A program made the translations under genes and the position numbers. The notes below the pieces were generated by a model that saw only the letters and a program-made list of their open reading frames with translations, ran no database searches and had not been told where the DNA came from. Below are positions 8,295-17,217 of a DNA stretch of 64,000 nucleotides, one piece after another (the stretch's first letter is position 1; each line of letters begins with the position of its first letter). Source of the DNA: Citrifermentans bemidjiense Bem (GTDB taxonomy: Bacteria; Desulfobacterota; Desulfuromonadia; Geobacterales; Geobacteraceae); contig NC_011146.1 in NCBI RefSeq assembly GCF_000020725.1, positions 2,541,501-2,605,500 on the forward strand, written 5' to 3'.

Positions 8295-9434
8295 TCAGCG
8301 TACGATCGCCCAGTCGCCTTTATCGATGCGGACCATCTCGAAGGCGGAGAGGTCGAGTCCGTTATGATCTTTGGGGGTCATCTTGAAGACACCGGACACC
8401 CCGACCATGCTCCCACCCTTCTCTATGCCGTCGCGGATCTGCGCCGGGGTGACGGCCCCATTTTTCACAGCAGCGGCGATCAACTGGAAGCCGTCGTAGG
8501 CGTAGCCGCCGAAGGTGGACGCCTCGATGCCGTAGGCCTTCTTGTAGGAGTCGTTGTACTCCTTGAGGAGCTTCGCCTGCGGGTCGGTCTTCTTCAAGAG
8601 GTCGAATACGGCGAGCTTGCCGGCAGGGAGCATGACCCCCTGAGCGGCCTGGGCGCTGGCGAGCTCGATGTACTTCTTGGAGGCGACGCCGTGGCTTTGA
8701 TAGAGCTGGGCCTTGATGCCCAACTGCTGCACGTTGCGGGTGATGATGGCCGGGCCGGGATTGGTCCCCCAGCAGATGATGGCATCGGGCTTGGCTGCCT
8801 TGATCTTGGTGAGCTGCGCGGTCATGTCGGTATCTTTAGGCCCGTAGACCTCGTCCGCCACGACCTTGAAGCCGTGCTTTGCCGCCATCTGCTTCAGCTG
8901 CTCGCGACCGGAAGAGCCGAAGGAGTCGGAAACGGTGAGAAGAGCGATGTTCTTTTGCTTGAGTTTGGACGCCTGGAGCAGGATCTTTTCGGCGGCGACG
9001 TGGTCGTTGGCCGGGGTCTTGAAGACCCATTTCTTCACCGGGTCGGTGATCTTGATGCCGGCGGCGCAGGAGACGAGCGGGATCTGCTCCTTCTCGGCGA
9101 TGGGGATGACGGCCATCGTTTCGCCGGTGGTGCTGGGGCCGACAATGGCGGAGACCTTGTCGTTCTTGATCAGCTTGTTGGCTAGCTGGACCGCCTTGGT
9201 GACGTCGCCGCCGGTGTCGTAGATGACCAGTTCGATCTTCGAGCCGCCGATGCCGCCCTTGGCGTTGGCCTCTTTAACCAGCAGCTCCAGCGTGTTCTTC
9301 TCCGGTTCGCCGAGGAAAGCTGCGGGACCGGTCACGGCGAAGAGACCGCCGATCTTGATCGGCGCCGCGGCGAGTGCGGCAGTGGCGCTGCACAGAAGCA
9401 TCATGATGCTGAGTACCACCAGAATCTTTCTCAT
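8295..9434 (-). CDS. Periplasmic amino-acid-binding protein of the Liv transporter (copy 2)
   Basis: 379 residues with a signal peptide (MRKILVVLSIM... to about 24) and the same fold and motifs as its downstream neighbour. The frame extends upstream to 9557, but I chose the ATG at 9434 because it opens the signal peptide and has an AGGGGGG site; the extension runs through a repeat hairpin. It is separated from livK by 44 bases. Two binding proteins feeding one permease pair suggests broadened substrate range. Confidence 0.9.
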   Translation of the reverse strand: MRKILVVLSIMMLLCSATAALAAAPIKIGGLFAVTGPAAFLGEPEKNTLELLVKEANAKGGIGGSKIELVIYDTGGDVTKAVQLANKLIKNDKVSAIVGPSTTGETMAVIPIAEKEQIPLVSCAAGIKITDPVKKWVFKTPANDHVAAEKILLQASKLKQKNIALLTVSDSFGSSGREQLKQMAAKHGFKVVADEVYGPKDTDMTAQLTKIKAAKPDAIICWGTNPGPAIITRNVQQLGIKAQLYQSHGVASKKYIELASAQAAQGVMLPAGKLAVFDLLKKTDPQAKLLKEYNDSYKKAYGIEASTFGGYAYDGFQLIAAAVKNGAVTPAQIRDGIEKGGSMVGVSGVFKMTPKDHNGLDLSAFEMVRIDKGDWAIVR

Positions 9435-9494
9435 CTTCCCCCCTGAAAAATGTTTCAGTCGATCACCGCTACCAAAAGCACTACGCCGTAAAAG

Positions 9495-9520
9495 TCCCCC
9501 CTCCCGTAAAGGGAGGGGGA
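9495..9520 (-). terminator. C-rich hairpin, terminator-like repeat inside the cluster
   Basis: Stem CCCCTCCC/GGGAGGGG with a short loop. On the minus strand it is followed by CTTTTA. It lies between the ACT-domain gene and the binding-protein genes, and may attenuate transcription into the transporter genes. Similar hairpins at 15251-15278 and 45242-45262 suggest a dispersed repeat. Confidence 0.45.
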
Positions 9521-9557
9521 GAGCTGGACAGTGCTGCGCCGTTTTCGGACTTCTCAA

Positions 9558-9989
9558 TTACATGCTGTACAGCCGGTCGCCAGGGAGGACGTTGAAGTTC
9601 TTGGCGGTGAGCGCCTCGATAGCTTTCTGCGTCTCGTCGAAGCGGAAGATCATGACCGCGTTCTCGCCGCAGCGCTCGACGAAGGCGTACATGTACTCGA
9701 CGTTGATGCCGCCTGCGTCCAGCACCTGGAGGATGTCGGCGAGCCCGCCGGGACGGTCCGGGATCTCTACGGCTACCACCTCGGTCTTGCTGACCGTGAA
9801 GCCGCGATCCTTCAGCACCGACTTCGCCTTCTCGGCGTCGTTGACGATGAGGCGCAGTATCCCGAAATCCGAGGTGTCGGCGAGGGAAAGGGTGCGGATG
9901 TTGACGCCTGCATCGCCCAGGATGCGGGTCACCTCTGCCAGACGTCCGAACTTGTTTTCGATGAATATGGAGATCTGTTCTACGTACAT
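9558..9989 (-). CDS. Tandem ACT-domain protein
   Basis: 143 residues made of two ACT domains (about 1-70 and 72-140). Each begins with the strand-loop pattern seen in [20 protein letters not shown] and [22 protein letters not shown] domains bind amino acids and regulate enzymes or transcription. No catalytic or DNA-binding domain is fused, so it probably acts as a stand-alone amino-acid sensor. It lies 10 bases after paaK copy 2. Its target is unknown. Confidence 0.88.
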   Translation of the reverse strand: MYVEQISIFIENKFGRLAEVTRILGDAGVNIRTLSLADTSDFGILRLIVNDAEKAKSVLKDRGFTVSKTEVVAVEIPDRPGGLADILQVLDAGGINVEYMYAFVERCGENAVMIFRFDETQKAIEALTAKNFNVLPGDRLYSM

Positions 9990-9999
9990 GGTATCCCCC

Positions 10000-11304
10000 T
10001 TAGGCTTTGTTCCTGTTGTCGATGACCCTCTTGGCCTTGCCTTCGCTGCGGGTGATGCTTTTGGGTTCCACGAGCCTTACGCGGCAGGTGACCCCCAGCA
10101 TCTCCTTTATCTGCTTCTCGATCTTGGTGGAGATCGCCTGGAGGTGCTTGATCTCGTCGGAGAAAATGTTCTCGCCCACCTCGACCTGCACTTCGAGCGT
10201 GTCCAGGTTGTCCTTCCTGTCCACGATGAGGACGTAGTGCGGCTCGACACCTTCGACCCCCATGAGGATCGCCTCGATCTGCGACGGGAAGACGTTGACG
10301 CCGCGGATGATCAGCATGTCGTCGCTTCTGCCGCTCATGCGGGCTATGCGGGCATGGGTCCTGCCGCAGATGCAGGGCTCGTAGGTGATGGAGGTGATGT
10401 CGCGGGTCCGGTAGCGGATGAGCGGAATCCCTTCCTTGGTGATGGTGGTGATGACCAGCTCCCCCTTCTGCCCTTCTGGGAGCACTTCGCCGGTCTCGGG
10501 GTTGATGATCTCGGGGATGAAGTGGTCCTCCCAGACGTGGAGCCCCTTTTTCGCCTCGCAGCACTCGATGGCGACGCCGGGTCCCATGATCTCGGAGAGT
10601 CCGTAGATGTCGACCGCGGAGAGGTTCAGCTTCTCCTCGATGTCGAGGCGCATCGCCTCGGACCAGGGCTCCGCGCCGAAGATGCCGACCTTGAGCTTCA
10701 GGTCGCGGAAGTCGATCCCTTCTTCCTTGGCGGCCTCCGCCATGTAGAGCGAGTAGGACGGGGTGCAGGTGAGGACGGTGGAACCGAAGTCCTGCATGAT
10801 CATGATCTGCTTCTTGGTGTTACCCCCGGACATCGGGATGACCGACGCGCCGAGCCGCTCGGCGCCGTAATGCGCGCCCAGGCCGCCGGTGAAGAGGCCG
10901 TAACCGTAAGAGTTGTGAATGATGTCGCCCTTGTGCACCCCGGCGGCTACAAACGAACGGGCCATCAGCTCGCTCCAGGTGTCGATGTCCTTCTGGGTGT
11001 AGCCGACCACCGTAGGTTTGCCGGTGGTGCCGGAAGAGGCGTGGATGCGGACGATGTCCTCCATCGGCACCGCGAAGAGGCGGTACGGGTAGGAGTCGCG
11101 CATGTCCTGCTTGTAGGTGAAGGGGAGCCGGGCCAGGTCCGCCAGGGACTTTATGGAATCGGCGTTGACTCCCGCCTTGGCCAGCGACTCCTTGTAGAAG
11201 GGGACGTTTTGTTGAACGCGCGCCACCATCGACTTGAGCCTTTTGAGCTGCAGTGCCTCGATAGCCTCCCTGGGAAGCGTCTCGAACTCCTCGTTGAAGA
11301 ACAT
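10000..11304 (-). CDS. paaK: Phenylacetate-CoA ligase family enzyme (copy 2)
   Basis: 434 residues, adenylate-forming aryl-CoA ligase. The phosphate loop [14 protein letters not shown] is at about 89-102, [11 protein letters not shown] mid-protein, and the C-terminal [21 protein letters not shown]. It sits between iorB and the ACT protein. An aryl-CoA ligase beside IorAB could recover free arylacetates or, run with the oxidoreductase product, conserve ATP. It diverges from copy 1, suggesting different substrates or expression. Confidence 0.9.
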   Translation of the reverse strand: MFFNEEFETLPREAIEALQLKRLKSMVARVQQNVPFYKESLAKAGVNADSIKSLADLARLPFTYKQDMRDSYPYRLFAVPMEDIVRIHASSGTTGKPTVVGYTQKDIDTWSELMARSFVAAGVHKGDIIHNSYGYGLFTGGLGAHYGAERLGASVIPMSGGNTKKQIMIMQDFGSTVLTCTPSYSLYMAEAAKEEGIDFRDLKLKVGIFGAEPWSEAMRLDIEEKLNLSAVDIYGLSEIMGPGVAIECCEAKKGLHVWEDHFIPEIINPETGEVLPEGQKGELVITTITKEGIPLIRYRTRDITSITYEPCICGRTHARIARMSGRSDDMLIIRGVNVFPSQIEAILMGVEGVEPHYVLIVDRKDNLDTLEVQVEVGENIFSDEIKHLQAISTKIEKQIKEMLGVTCRVRLVEPKSITRSEGKAKRVIDNRNKA

Positions 11305-11397
11305 GACTTACTCCTGAAAAAACCGAAACGTTAGATCAAACCAAAAAGCTTCACCACAAGGTTCCTGAGGAAAAGCGGTTAAAACAAAAGGCTTTAT

Positions 11398-11563
11398 ACA
11401 GGGATAAAAGGGATGGAAGGGATAAAACCAATAACAGCTTCTGGTTTAACAAAAGAAAATCTTTGTTTTTGCAGTTATCCCCTGTATCCCCTTCATCCCT
11501 GTGAAATGCCTGCTTGCTTTTCCTCTGCGTACCTCTGTGTTCCTCTGTGGTGAGTGCCTTTAC
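11398..11563. repeat. Intergenic dispersed repeat (CTCTGTGGTGAGTGCCTT family)
   Basis: The iorB-paaK gap holds two imperfectly complementary arms, CAGGGATAAAAGGGATGG at about 11398 and ATCCCCTGTATCCCCTTC near 11476, then CCTCTGCGTACCTCTGTG and CCTCTGTGGTGAGTGCCTT. The last part recurs at 42312-42356. The copy begins at the iorB stop codon. Confidence 0.6.
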
Positions 11564-12141
11564 CCCAGCGAACGGCCGAGCGCGAAAGCCTTGAGGTTCA
11601 CTGCCAGCGCCTTCTTGGGCACCATCTTCTCGATCGCTTCGAGCCAGTACTTCTCCTCGACGTCGAGTCGCTTGGATACGGCACCCAGAAGCACGGTGTT
11701 CGCGGCGCGGGCGTTGCCGGCCTCGATGGCGAGGTTCTGCCCATCGACCAGCAGGCAGTCGGGGCAAAGCTCCTGGATCTTCAGCGCGAGGCCATCCGGG
11801 TACGGCTCCTGCCCCAAGAGCACCGCGGGGGGAGCTATGCAGAGGTCGTTGACGATGACGGTGCCGCCGGGCTTTAAGAGCGACAGGTAGCGGTAGCTCT
11901 CCATCAGCTCGAATCCGAAGAGGATGTCCCCCTCCCCTTCGGGGACCATCGGGGAGAAGACCTCTTTGCCGTAGCGCACGTGGGAGACGACGGAGCCCCC
12001 CCTCTGGGACATGCCGTGGATCTCGCTCTTCTTGACGTCGAATCCAGCCAGCATGAAGGTCTCGGAAAGGATCTCGGCGGCAAGCAGGATGCCCTGGCCG
12101 CCGACGCCTACCAGGAGGATGTTGGTTATCTTGTCGCTCAT
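11560..12141 (-). CDS. iorB: Indolepyruvate:ferredoxin oxidoreductase, beta subunit
   Basis: 193 residues. It begins MSDKITNILLVGVGGQGILLAAEIL, the nucleotide-binding start of the gamma domain of 2-oxoacid:ferredoxin oxidoreductases. Together with IorA it decarboxylates aryl-pyruvates (indolepyruvate, phenylpyruvate) to aryl-acetyl-CoA, reducing ferredoxin. The ATG at 12141 overlaps the iorA stop (ATGA), so the pair is translationally coupled. The frame is open further upstream inside iorA, but that extension has no family similarity. Confidence 0.93.
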   Translation of the reverse strand: MSDKITNILLVGVGGQGILLAAEILSETFMLAGFDVKKSEIHGMSQRGGSVVSHVRYGKEVFSPMVPEGEGDILFGFELMESYRYLSLLKPGGTVIVNDLCIAPPAVLLGQEPYPDGLALKIQELCPDCLLVDGQNLAIEAGNARAANTVLLGAVSKRLDVEEKYWLEAIEKMVPKKALAVNLKAFALGRSLG

Positions 12142-13892
12142 TTCGCCTCCTGAATCGCAGAAAACTTGCACAGCTGCCTGCAGACGTCGCAACCGTTGCA
12201 CAAAAGCGGATCGATCTTGGCTTGGCCCTTCTTGCCGCTGGTGGGGACCCACTCGATGGCCGGGCAGCCGATCTTGAGGCAGGCGCGGCAGCCAATGCAA
12301 CTATCCTCGGCGACAGCAAGCGGCTTGCCCGGGGTGAAGACCCCTTCCTTCTTGATGAGGACGCACGGCTTGTCGGTGATGATGACCGAGGTCTCGGGGC
12401 GCTCCATCTCTTCGGAGATCACCCTCTGGCACTCGTCCAGATCCAGCGGGTTGATGGTGCGGATGTTCTTCACGCCGATCGCCTGGCAAAGCATCGGGAA
12501 ATCGATGGCGTTGGTCGGCTCGCTCATGAGGGTATGGCCGGAACCGGGATTTTCCTGGCGCCCGGTCATGGCGGTGATCCTGTTGTCCAGGATGATGACC
12601 GTCGCGGCCCCCTTGTTGTAGACCATGTCCATGAGGCCGTTGATGCCGGTGTGGAGGAAGGTCGAGTCGCCGATCACGGCCACAACCTTTTTCCTCTCCT
12701 CCGGGGAGAGTACCTTGGAGGCGCCGGTCGCCATGCCGATGGAGGCGCCCATGCAGACGCAGGTGTCCATGGCGGAAAGAGGCGGCATGAAGCCCAGGGT
12801 GTAGCAACCGATATCGCCGGAGACGTAGGCGTTCAGCTGTTTCAGGGTGTAGAACACGCCGCGGTGCGGACAGCCCGGGCACATGTTGGGGGGGCGACCC
12901 GGGAGTTTCTCTACGGTCCCCTGTGCGTTCTCGGGGAGGCCGAAAGCTTTCCTGACCCGGCCGGGGGTCAGTTCGCCGCAAAGGGAGATGATCTCCTTGC
13001 CGGTCACCGGGATGCCGATCGCTTTCACCTGGTCCTCGATGAAGGCGTCGAGTTCCTCGACCACGTAGAGCTTGTCCACCTTGGAGGCGAACTCGCGGAT
13101 CAGGTCGAAGGGAAGCGGGAACACCATGCCGAGCTTCAACACCGATGCCTCGGGGAGCGCCTCGCGCACGTGCTGGTAGCTGATCCCGGCGGTGATGACG
13201 CCGATCTTCTTGTCGCGCAGCTCCATCCTGTTGATGGCCATGGAGCACCCTTCCTTGGAGAGGGTGGTGATCCGGTCCTCGACGACGTAGTGACGCCCGC
13301 GGGCGTTGCCCGGGAGCATGACGAACTTGGCGGCATTGCGCGCCAGTTTCGGCTCGGCGACGGCGGCGACCCTCTCGCCCAGCGTCACCACCGACTTGCT
13401 GTGCGAGATGCGGGTGGTGGTGCGGAGCATGACCGGGGTGTCGTGACGCTCCGAGATCTCGTAGGCGAGCTTGGTGAACTCAAGGCATTCCTGCGAATCA
13501 GCCGGCTCCAGCATCGGGATCTTGGCGAACTTGGCGTAGTTGCGGCTGTCCTGTTCGTTCTGGGAGGAATGGAGCTCCGGGTCATCGGCACAGATCAGCA
13601 GGAGCCCACCGTTGACGCCGGTGTAAGAAAGGGTGAAGAGAGGATCGGCTGCTACGTTGACGCCGACGTGCTTCATGGTGACCAGGGAGCGGGCGCCGAC
13701 GAAAGAGGCGCCGATGCCGACTTCCAGCGCGACCTTTTCGTTGGTGGCCCAGGAGGAGTCGATCTCCTGGTACCGGATGGTGTTTTCCAGTATTTCGGTG
13801 GAGGGGGTACCAGGGTAAGCACAGGCAACTTTCACCCCTGCCTCGTAAGCACCCCTGGCAATGGCTTCGTTGCCGGAAAGTATTTCCTTCAT
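12138..13892 (-). CDS. iorA: Indolepyruvate:ferredoxin oxidoreductase, alpha subunit
   Basis: 584 residues. The N-terminal pyrimidine-binding domain starts LSGNEAIARGAYEAGVKVA with the YPGTPSTEI segment. The thiamine-diphosphate domain has GDSTFLHTGINGLMDMVYN and LDNRITAMTG. The C-terminus carries two ferredoxin clusters (CIGCRACLKIGCP and CNGCDVCRQLCK). This is the complete IorA layout. It is the first gene of the cluster, with a promoter at 13934-13963 and a GAGGT ribosome site. Confidence 0.95.
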   Translation of the reverse strand: MKEILSGNEAIARGAYEAGVKVACAYPGTPSTEILENTIRYQEIDSSWATNEKVALEVGIGASFVGARSLVTMKHVGVNVAADPLFTLSYTGVNGGLLLICADDPELHSSQNEQDSRNYAKFAKIPMLEPADSQECLEFTKLAYEISERHDTPVMLRTTTRISHSKSVVTLGERVAAVAEPKLARNAAKFVMLPGNARGRHYVVEDRITTLSKEGCSMAINRMELRDKKIGVITAGISYQHVREALPEASVLKLGMVFPLPFDLIREFASKVDKLYVVEELDAFIEDQVKAIGIPVTGKEIISLCGELTPGRVRKAFGLPENAQGTVEKLPGRPPNMCPGCPHRGVFYTLKQLNAYVSGDIGCYTLGFMPPLSAMDTCVCMGASIGMATGASKVLSPEERKKVVAVIGDSTFLHTGINGLMDMVYNKGAATVIILDNRITAMTGRQENPGSGHTLMSEPTNAIDFPMLCQAIGVKNIRTINPLDLDECQRVISEEMERPETSVIITDKPCVLIKKEGVFTPGKPLAVAEDSCIGCRACLKIGCPAIEWVPTSGKKGQAKIDPLLCNGCDVCRQLCKFSAIQEAK

Positions 13893-13933
13893 GCGGATCT
13901 ATACCTCATAGGGTTAATAAAGTGGGTCGGCGA

Positions 13934-13963
13934 AATATACTAGAGTATTGGGGGGACTGTCAA
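13934..13963 (-). promoter_or_regulatory. Sigma70-type promoter of the ior-paaK-liv cluster
   Basis: On the minus strand TTGACA (13958-13963), an 18-base spacer and TATATT (13934-13939), about 42 bases before the iorA ATG. The rest of the 13893-14223 gap shows no gene or strong hairpin. Confidence 0.75.
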
Positions 13964-14223
13964 CTGCTTTATAGGTTCGCGTTAACGGTTAAATCTAGTA
14001 AAGACAAGAGGTTGCGGCATAATTAGGGGGCGTTACCTTCTCTTTTCATTATATTCAGGCCGCACTTGTAGTTCGTGTTTGCGGTAAGAGTGAACAATGT
14101 TTTGAGGAGATCAAACGAAGGGGTTGCCTGCGCGGGGGCTGTTGGTAGCGGGGCAATGTTTGGTACACTAGGCGGGGTTTTAATTTTCGGCTCAAACAGA
14201 TCGATTTATAGAGGAGGATCATC

Positions 14224-14559
14224 ATGACACTACTTTTAAGGTGGCTTATCAACGCGCTGGCCATCGGCATCACCGCTTACCTGCTCCCAGGTGTGGCGTT
14301 ATCCGGGTTTTTCGCGGCGCTCGTCACCGCGCTGGTGCTGGGCCTGGTCAACATCCTGATCAGGCCCCTGTTTCTGCTCCTCACCTTGCCCATCAACATC
14401 CTAACGCTCGGTTTGTTCACCCTGGTCGTCAATGCGCTGATGATAATGCTGGTCGCGGCCATCGTCCCCGGCTTCACCGTCAGGGGGTTCTGGTGGGCGC
14501 TTCTATTCGGCCTGGTGCTCGCGGTCGTCAACTACATCCTTAACGCCATATTTTTCTAA
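14224..14559 (+). CDS. YvlD-like (phage holin family 4) small membrane protein
   Basis: 111 residues that are almost entirely four hydrophobic helices, with the conserved pattern GLVNILIRPLFLLLTLPINILTLGLFTLVVNALMI split across helices 2 and 3. This matches the widespread YvlD/DUF360 family, named after phage holins, although most members are ordinary chromosomal proteins of unknown role. A GAGGAGG site precedes the ATG. Its stop codon interlocks with that of the convergent next gene. Confidence 0.85.
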   Translation: MTLLLRWLINALAIGITAYLLPGVALSGFFAALVTALVLGLVNILIRPLFLLLTLPINILTLGLFTLVVNALMIMLVAAIVPGFTVRGFWWALLFGLVLAVVNYILNAIFF

Positions 14560-15212
14560 AGTGGCTCCCCCAGCAGCAAGCGGTTCTTCGGTGTGATGTC
14601 GCCGGGTATGGTCTGGGTGTAGACCCGGTACCCATGGGCCCTGAGATGAGCGGCCCGGGTGACGTCGACGGCGAGCGGCCCATCCAGCCACCCCTGCAAT
14701 CCCCCCTGGTCGGCACGGTCCAAGTCGTGGCAACAGGGGAGCACGGCGACGCGACACCTGGCGGCAACCGCCCGCTCCAATACCAGGTCGGTCAAAGAGC
14801 CGCAGGCGTGGGCGGAGACCACCAGGTCCTCGGGGCCAAGCGGCAGAAGGTTTAGATTCTGCTCCTTAAAGCTCAGTTTCCCGGAGAGGAGTGGCCAGTC
14901 GGCTTGGAGTTCCCGGGTCAACAGCTCCGCGCTTGCCGGGATGCGGAGGTCGACGGCGAGCGCGGACGTTAGGTCGCGGTCGAGGATCAGCAGGATCTGG
15001 GCGAGCAGCCCGTGTCCCGCGGCTAGATCCACCACCCTCCCCCCTTGGAAGCGGCGGTGCACCCGGCGCGCCACCTCCCACGCCTCGTACAGTTCCTTTC
15101 TGGGGAGGCATCCGGCGCGGCAAACGGCGCGGGCTATGCGGTCGAAAAGCGTGTCGCCGGCAAAGCGCGGCAGCAGGTGCGGGGTCAGGCGGTTTTTGGA
15201 AGATCGGTCCAT
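14556..15212 (-). CDS. Methyltransferase-like protein
   Basis: 218 residues. Positions 60-70 read VVDLAAGHGLLAQ, a SAM-binding motif I, followed by LAVDLRIP and later VVSAHACGSLTDLVL, which fits the Rossmann methyltransferases with an ACGxLTD motif. The substrate is unknown. It may be a small-molecule or RNA/protein methylase. The gene is convergent with the membrane-protein gene and shares stop-codon bases with it. Confidence 0.7.
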   Translation of the reverse strand: MDRSSKNRLTPHLLPRFAGDTLFDRIARAVCRAGCLPRKELYEAWEVARRVHRRFQGGRVVDLAAGHGLLAQILLILDRDLTSALAVDLRIPASAELLTRELQADWPLLSGKLSFKEQNLNLLPLGPEDLVVSAHACGSLTDLVLERAVAARCRVAVLPCCHDLDRADQGGLQGWLDGPLAVDVTRAAHLRAHGYRVYTQTIPGDITPKNRLLLGEPL

Positions 15213-15250
15213 GTAGCTCCTTTCTGAGCCCGCGGGCAGGTTTCAAGAGT

Positions 15251-15278
15251 CCCCCTCCCGTTAAGGGAGGGGGGGACA
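15251..15278. repeat. C-rich hairpin repeat
   Basis: Stem CCCCCTCCC/GGGAGGGGG with loop GTTAA, between divergently transcribed genes. It belongs to the same family as 9495-9520. With no T-run and between two gene starts, it is unlikely to be a terminator here. Confidence 0.5.
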
Positions 15279-15332
15279 GACTGGAATCAAACCCCTAAAT
15301 TGGCAAGCATCAGTTACGCGGAGGTGCACGGC

Positions 15333-16220
15333 ATGTCCCCTGGACGCATCCGCATAGGGACCTGTTCCTGGACGGAGAAAAGCCTCGTCGAAGGGGGGCT
15401 CTTTTATCCCCACGGCGCCAGCACGCCCAAGGCGCGCCTCAAGTTCTACGCCACCCGGTTCGACACGGTCGAGATAGAGAGCAGCTACTACCAGATCCCC
15501 ACCCTTGAGATGGCGCGCGCCTGGACCGAACGCACGCCAGACCATTTCCTGTTCCACGTTAAGGCCTACGGCGCCCTCACCGGACATAACATCGACTCCC
15601 GCGGGCTCTCTCCGGAACTGCGCCAGATGCTTCCCGAGGAGGACCGGGACAAGGAGGATGTGCACGTCTCCGACCCGGCTGCGCTGAGGGCGATTGCAAA
15701 GGCCATGACCGAGGCGCTCGTCCCTCTCAAGGAGGCCGGCAAGCTCGGCTTCATCATCTTCCAGTTCCCCCCGTGGTACGGCTACAAGAAAGAGAACCGG
15801 GAATATCTCCTCTACTGCAGGGAATTGATGACGGGTCACCCGATAGCGGTGGAGTTCCGGCACGGCAGCTGGCTTACCAGCCGCAACCGGGAGGAACTAT
15901 TCGCCTTCCTTCGGGAGCACAAGATCACCTACATCACCTGCGACGAGCCGCAGTTGGGGACGCTGGCCACAGCCCCCTTCCGCCCCGAGGCCACCACCTC
16001 CGTCGCCTATCTGAGGCTGCACGGCAGGAGCGCCGAAGATTGGCAGGCCCGCGCCACGGCCGCGGAGGAATATCTCTATACGGAGCCCGAGCTGAGAATG
16101 ATAGCGGCGGAGGCCCGGCGGCTGAGCACGAAAGCGCGGCTCACCTTCGTCATGTTCAACAACTGCCGCTGCGGCTGCGCCGTGAAGAACGCGCTGAGGA
16201 TGAGGGCGTTGTGCGGATGA
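15333..16220 (+). CDS. DUF72 family protein
   Basis: 295 residues. The start RIRIGTCSWTEKSLVEGGLFYP, the FDTVEIESSYYQIP segment and the C-terminal VMFNNCRCGCAVKNA follow the DUF72 (YecE-like) TIM-barrel family, whose function is not established. I chose the ATG at 15333 because of GGAGG 8 bases upstream. A TTG at 15300 in the same frame has no such site. The Cys-rich CRCGCA near the end is a variant of the usual ending. Confidence 0.88.
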   Translation: MSPGRIRIGTCSWTEKSLVEGGLFYPHGASTPKARLKFYATRFDTVEIESSYYQIPTLEMARAWTERTPDHFLFHVKAYGALTGHNIDSRGLSPELRQMLPEEDRDKEDVHVSDPAALRAIAKAMTEALVPLKEAGKLGFIIFQFPPWYGYKKENREYLLYCRELMTGHPIAVEFRHGSWLTSRNREELFAFLREHKITYITCDEPQLGTLATAPFRPEATTSVAYLRLHGRSAEDWQARATAAEEYLYTEPELRMIAAEARRLSTKARLTFVMFNNCRCGCAVKNALRMRALCG

Positions 16221-16252
16221 AGGCGTCACCTACCTTTAAGCTGCAATAAACG

Positions 16253-16290
16253 AAATGCCCGAGAGGAACCGCCCCCTCGGGCATTTGTTT
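16253..16290. terminator. Bidirectional terminator between DUF72 gene and tcdA
   Basis: Stem AAATGCCCGAG/CTCGGGCATTT (11 bp) with a T-run on the plus side and A-rich bases before it. It lies between two convergent genes, so it can serve both. Confidence 0.8.
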
Positions 16291-16310
16291 TACATTCACG
16301 ATTGCTGCCG

Positions 16311-17087
16311 CTAGCTCGCCGTTCCCGCCAGAAGGTCGTTCACCACGACGCCTGCCATGGTGAGTCCGAAGATGGAGGGGATGAAGGATACGCTACCCAG
16401 GATGACGCGGCGGTGCTCGCAGGAGAACTTCTGTTCGTCCTTGTTGGGGCAGATGCAGTTCCCCTTGCAGCCGCCGTCTTTTATCAGCTGCTCGCGGTAC
16501 TCCTCGGTGGAAAAAACCACCTTCACGCCGGTCTCGATCCCCTGCTTCTTCAAGAGTTTCCTTACCGAGCGCGCCATGCGGCACTTGTTGGTCTGGGAGA
16601 TGTCGGCCACCCCGATCTTGGTCGGATCGAGCTTCGCCGCGGCACCCATACTGGAGATGATGGGGATGTTGCGCTCCCGGCAGGTGCGGATCAGGTGCAG
16701 TTTGCTGGTGATATGGTCGATGGCGTCGACGACGTAATCGTAGCCGTCGGCAAGGAGGAAGTCGCTGTTCTCGGCGGAGTAGAAATCCTGGTAGGGGACG
16801 ATCTCGGCCTTGGGGTTGATCTGGCGCATGCGCTCGGCCATGACCTGGGCCTTGGCCTTGCCGACGGTTCCGTCCATGGCGTGCAGCTGTCGGTTCACGT
16901 TGGTGAGGCAGATCTCGTCGAAGTCGACGATGACCAGGCGGCCCACGCCTGCCCGGCAGAGTGCCTCGGCTGCGTAACTGCCTACCCCGCCCAGCCCGAA
17001 GATGGCGACGGTGGATTCGGCGAGCTTGTTGAGGCCCTGGGGGCCGATAAGGAGTTCGGTGCGGGAAAAACGGTGCAGATTCGACAT
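16311..17087 (-). CDS. tcdA: tRNA threonylcarbamoyladenosine dehydratase (TcdA/CsdL)
   Basis: 258 residues, E1-like fold. The nucleotide-binding loop GLGGVGSYAAEALCRAGVG lies near residue 30. It is followed by LTNVNRQLHA, DAIDHITSKL and the C-terminal CEHRRVILGSVSFIPSIFGL. The family cyclises t6A37 in tRNA using ATP. It has the extra Cys/ICPN insert (KGNCICPNKDEQ). I chose the ATG at 17087 (MSNLHRFSRTELLIG), which matches the family N-terminus; the frame continues upstream without similarity. Confidence 0.9.
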   Translation of the reverse strand: MSNLHRFSRTELLIGPQGLNKLAESTVAIFGLGGVGSYAAEALCRAGVGRLVIVDFDEICLTNVNRQLHAMDGTVGKAKAQVMAERMRQINPKAEIVPYQDFYSAENSDFLLADGYDYVVDAIDHITSKLHLIRTCRERNIPIISSMGAAAKLDPTKIGVADISQTNKCRMARSVRKLLKKQGIETGVKVVFSTEEYREQLIKDGGCKGNCICPNKDEQKFSCEHRRVILGSVSFIPSIFGLTMAGVVVNDLLAGTAS

Positions 17088-17217
17088 GTTTACTTTGCCC
17101 TTGAAGCTTGCGTATTTGATCCGACGGCCCCCGGCTGTGGGCCACGCGACTGGCAAAGTATCGCATAGGTGGGTCGAAAGTTGGAAGCGAAACTTTCATT
17201 ATAAAGGGACGCCCGGC

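Noticed and set aside
9223..11334. Long 703-codon plus-strand frame
   Set aside because: It runs antisense through the end of a binding-protein gene, the ACT gene and paaK, all supported by strong family motifs.
12222..13943. 573-codon plus-strand frame
   Set aside because: Antisense to iorA.
14224..14559. Holin-like protein taken as a prophage sign
   Set aside because: The YvlD family is mostly chromosomal, and no other phage genes lie in the window.
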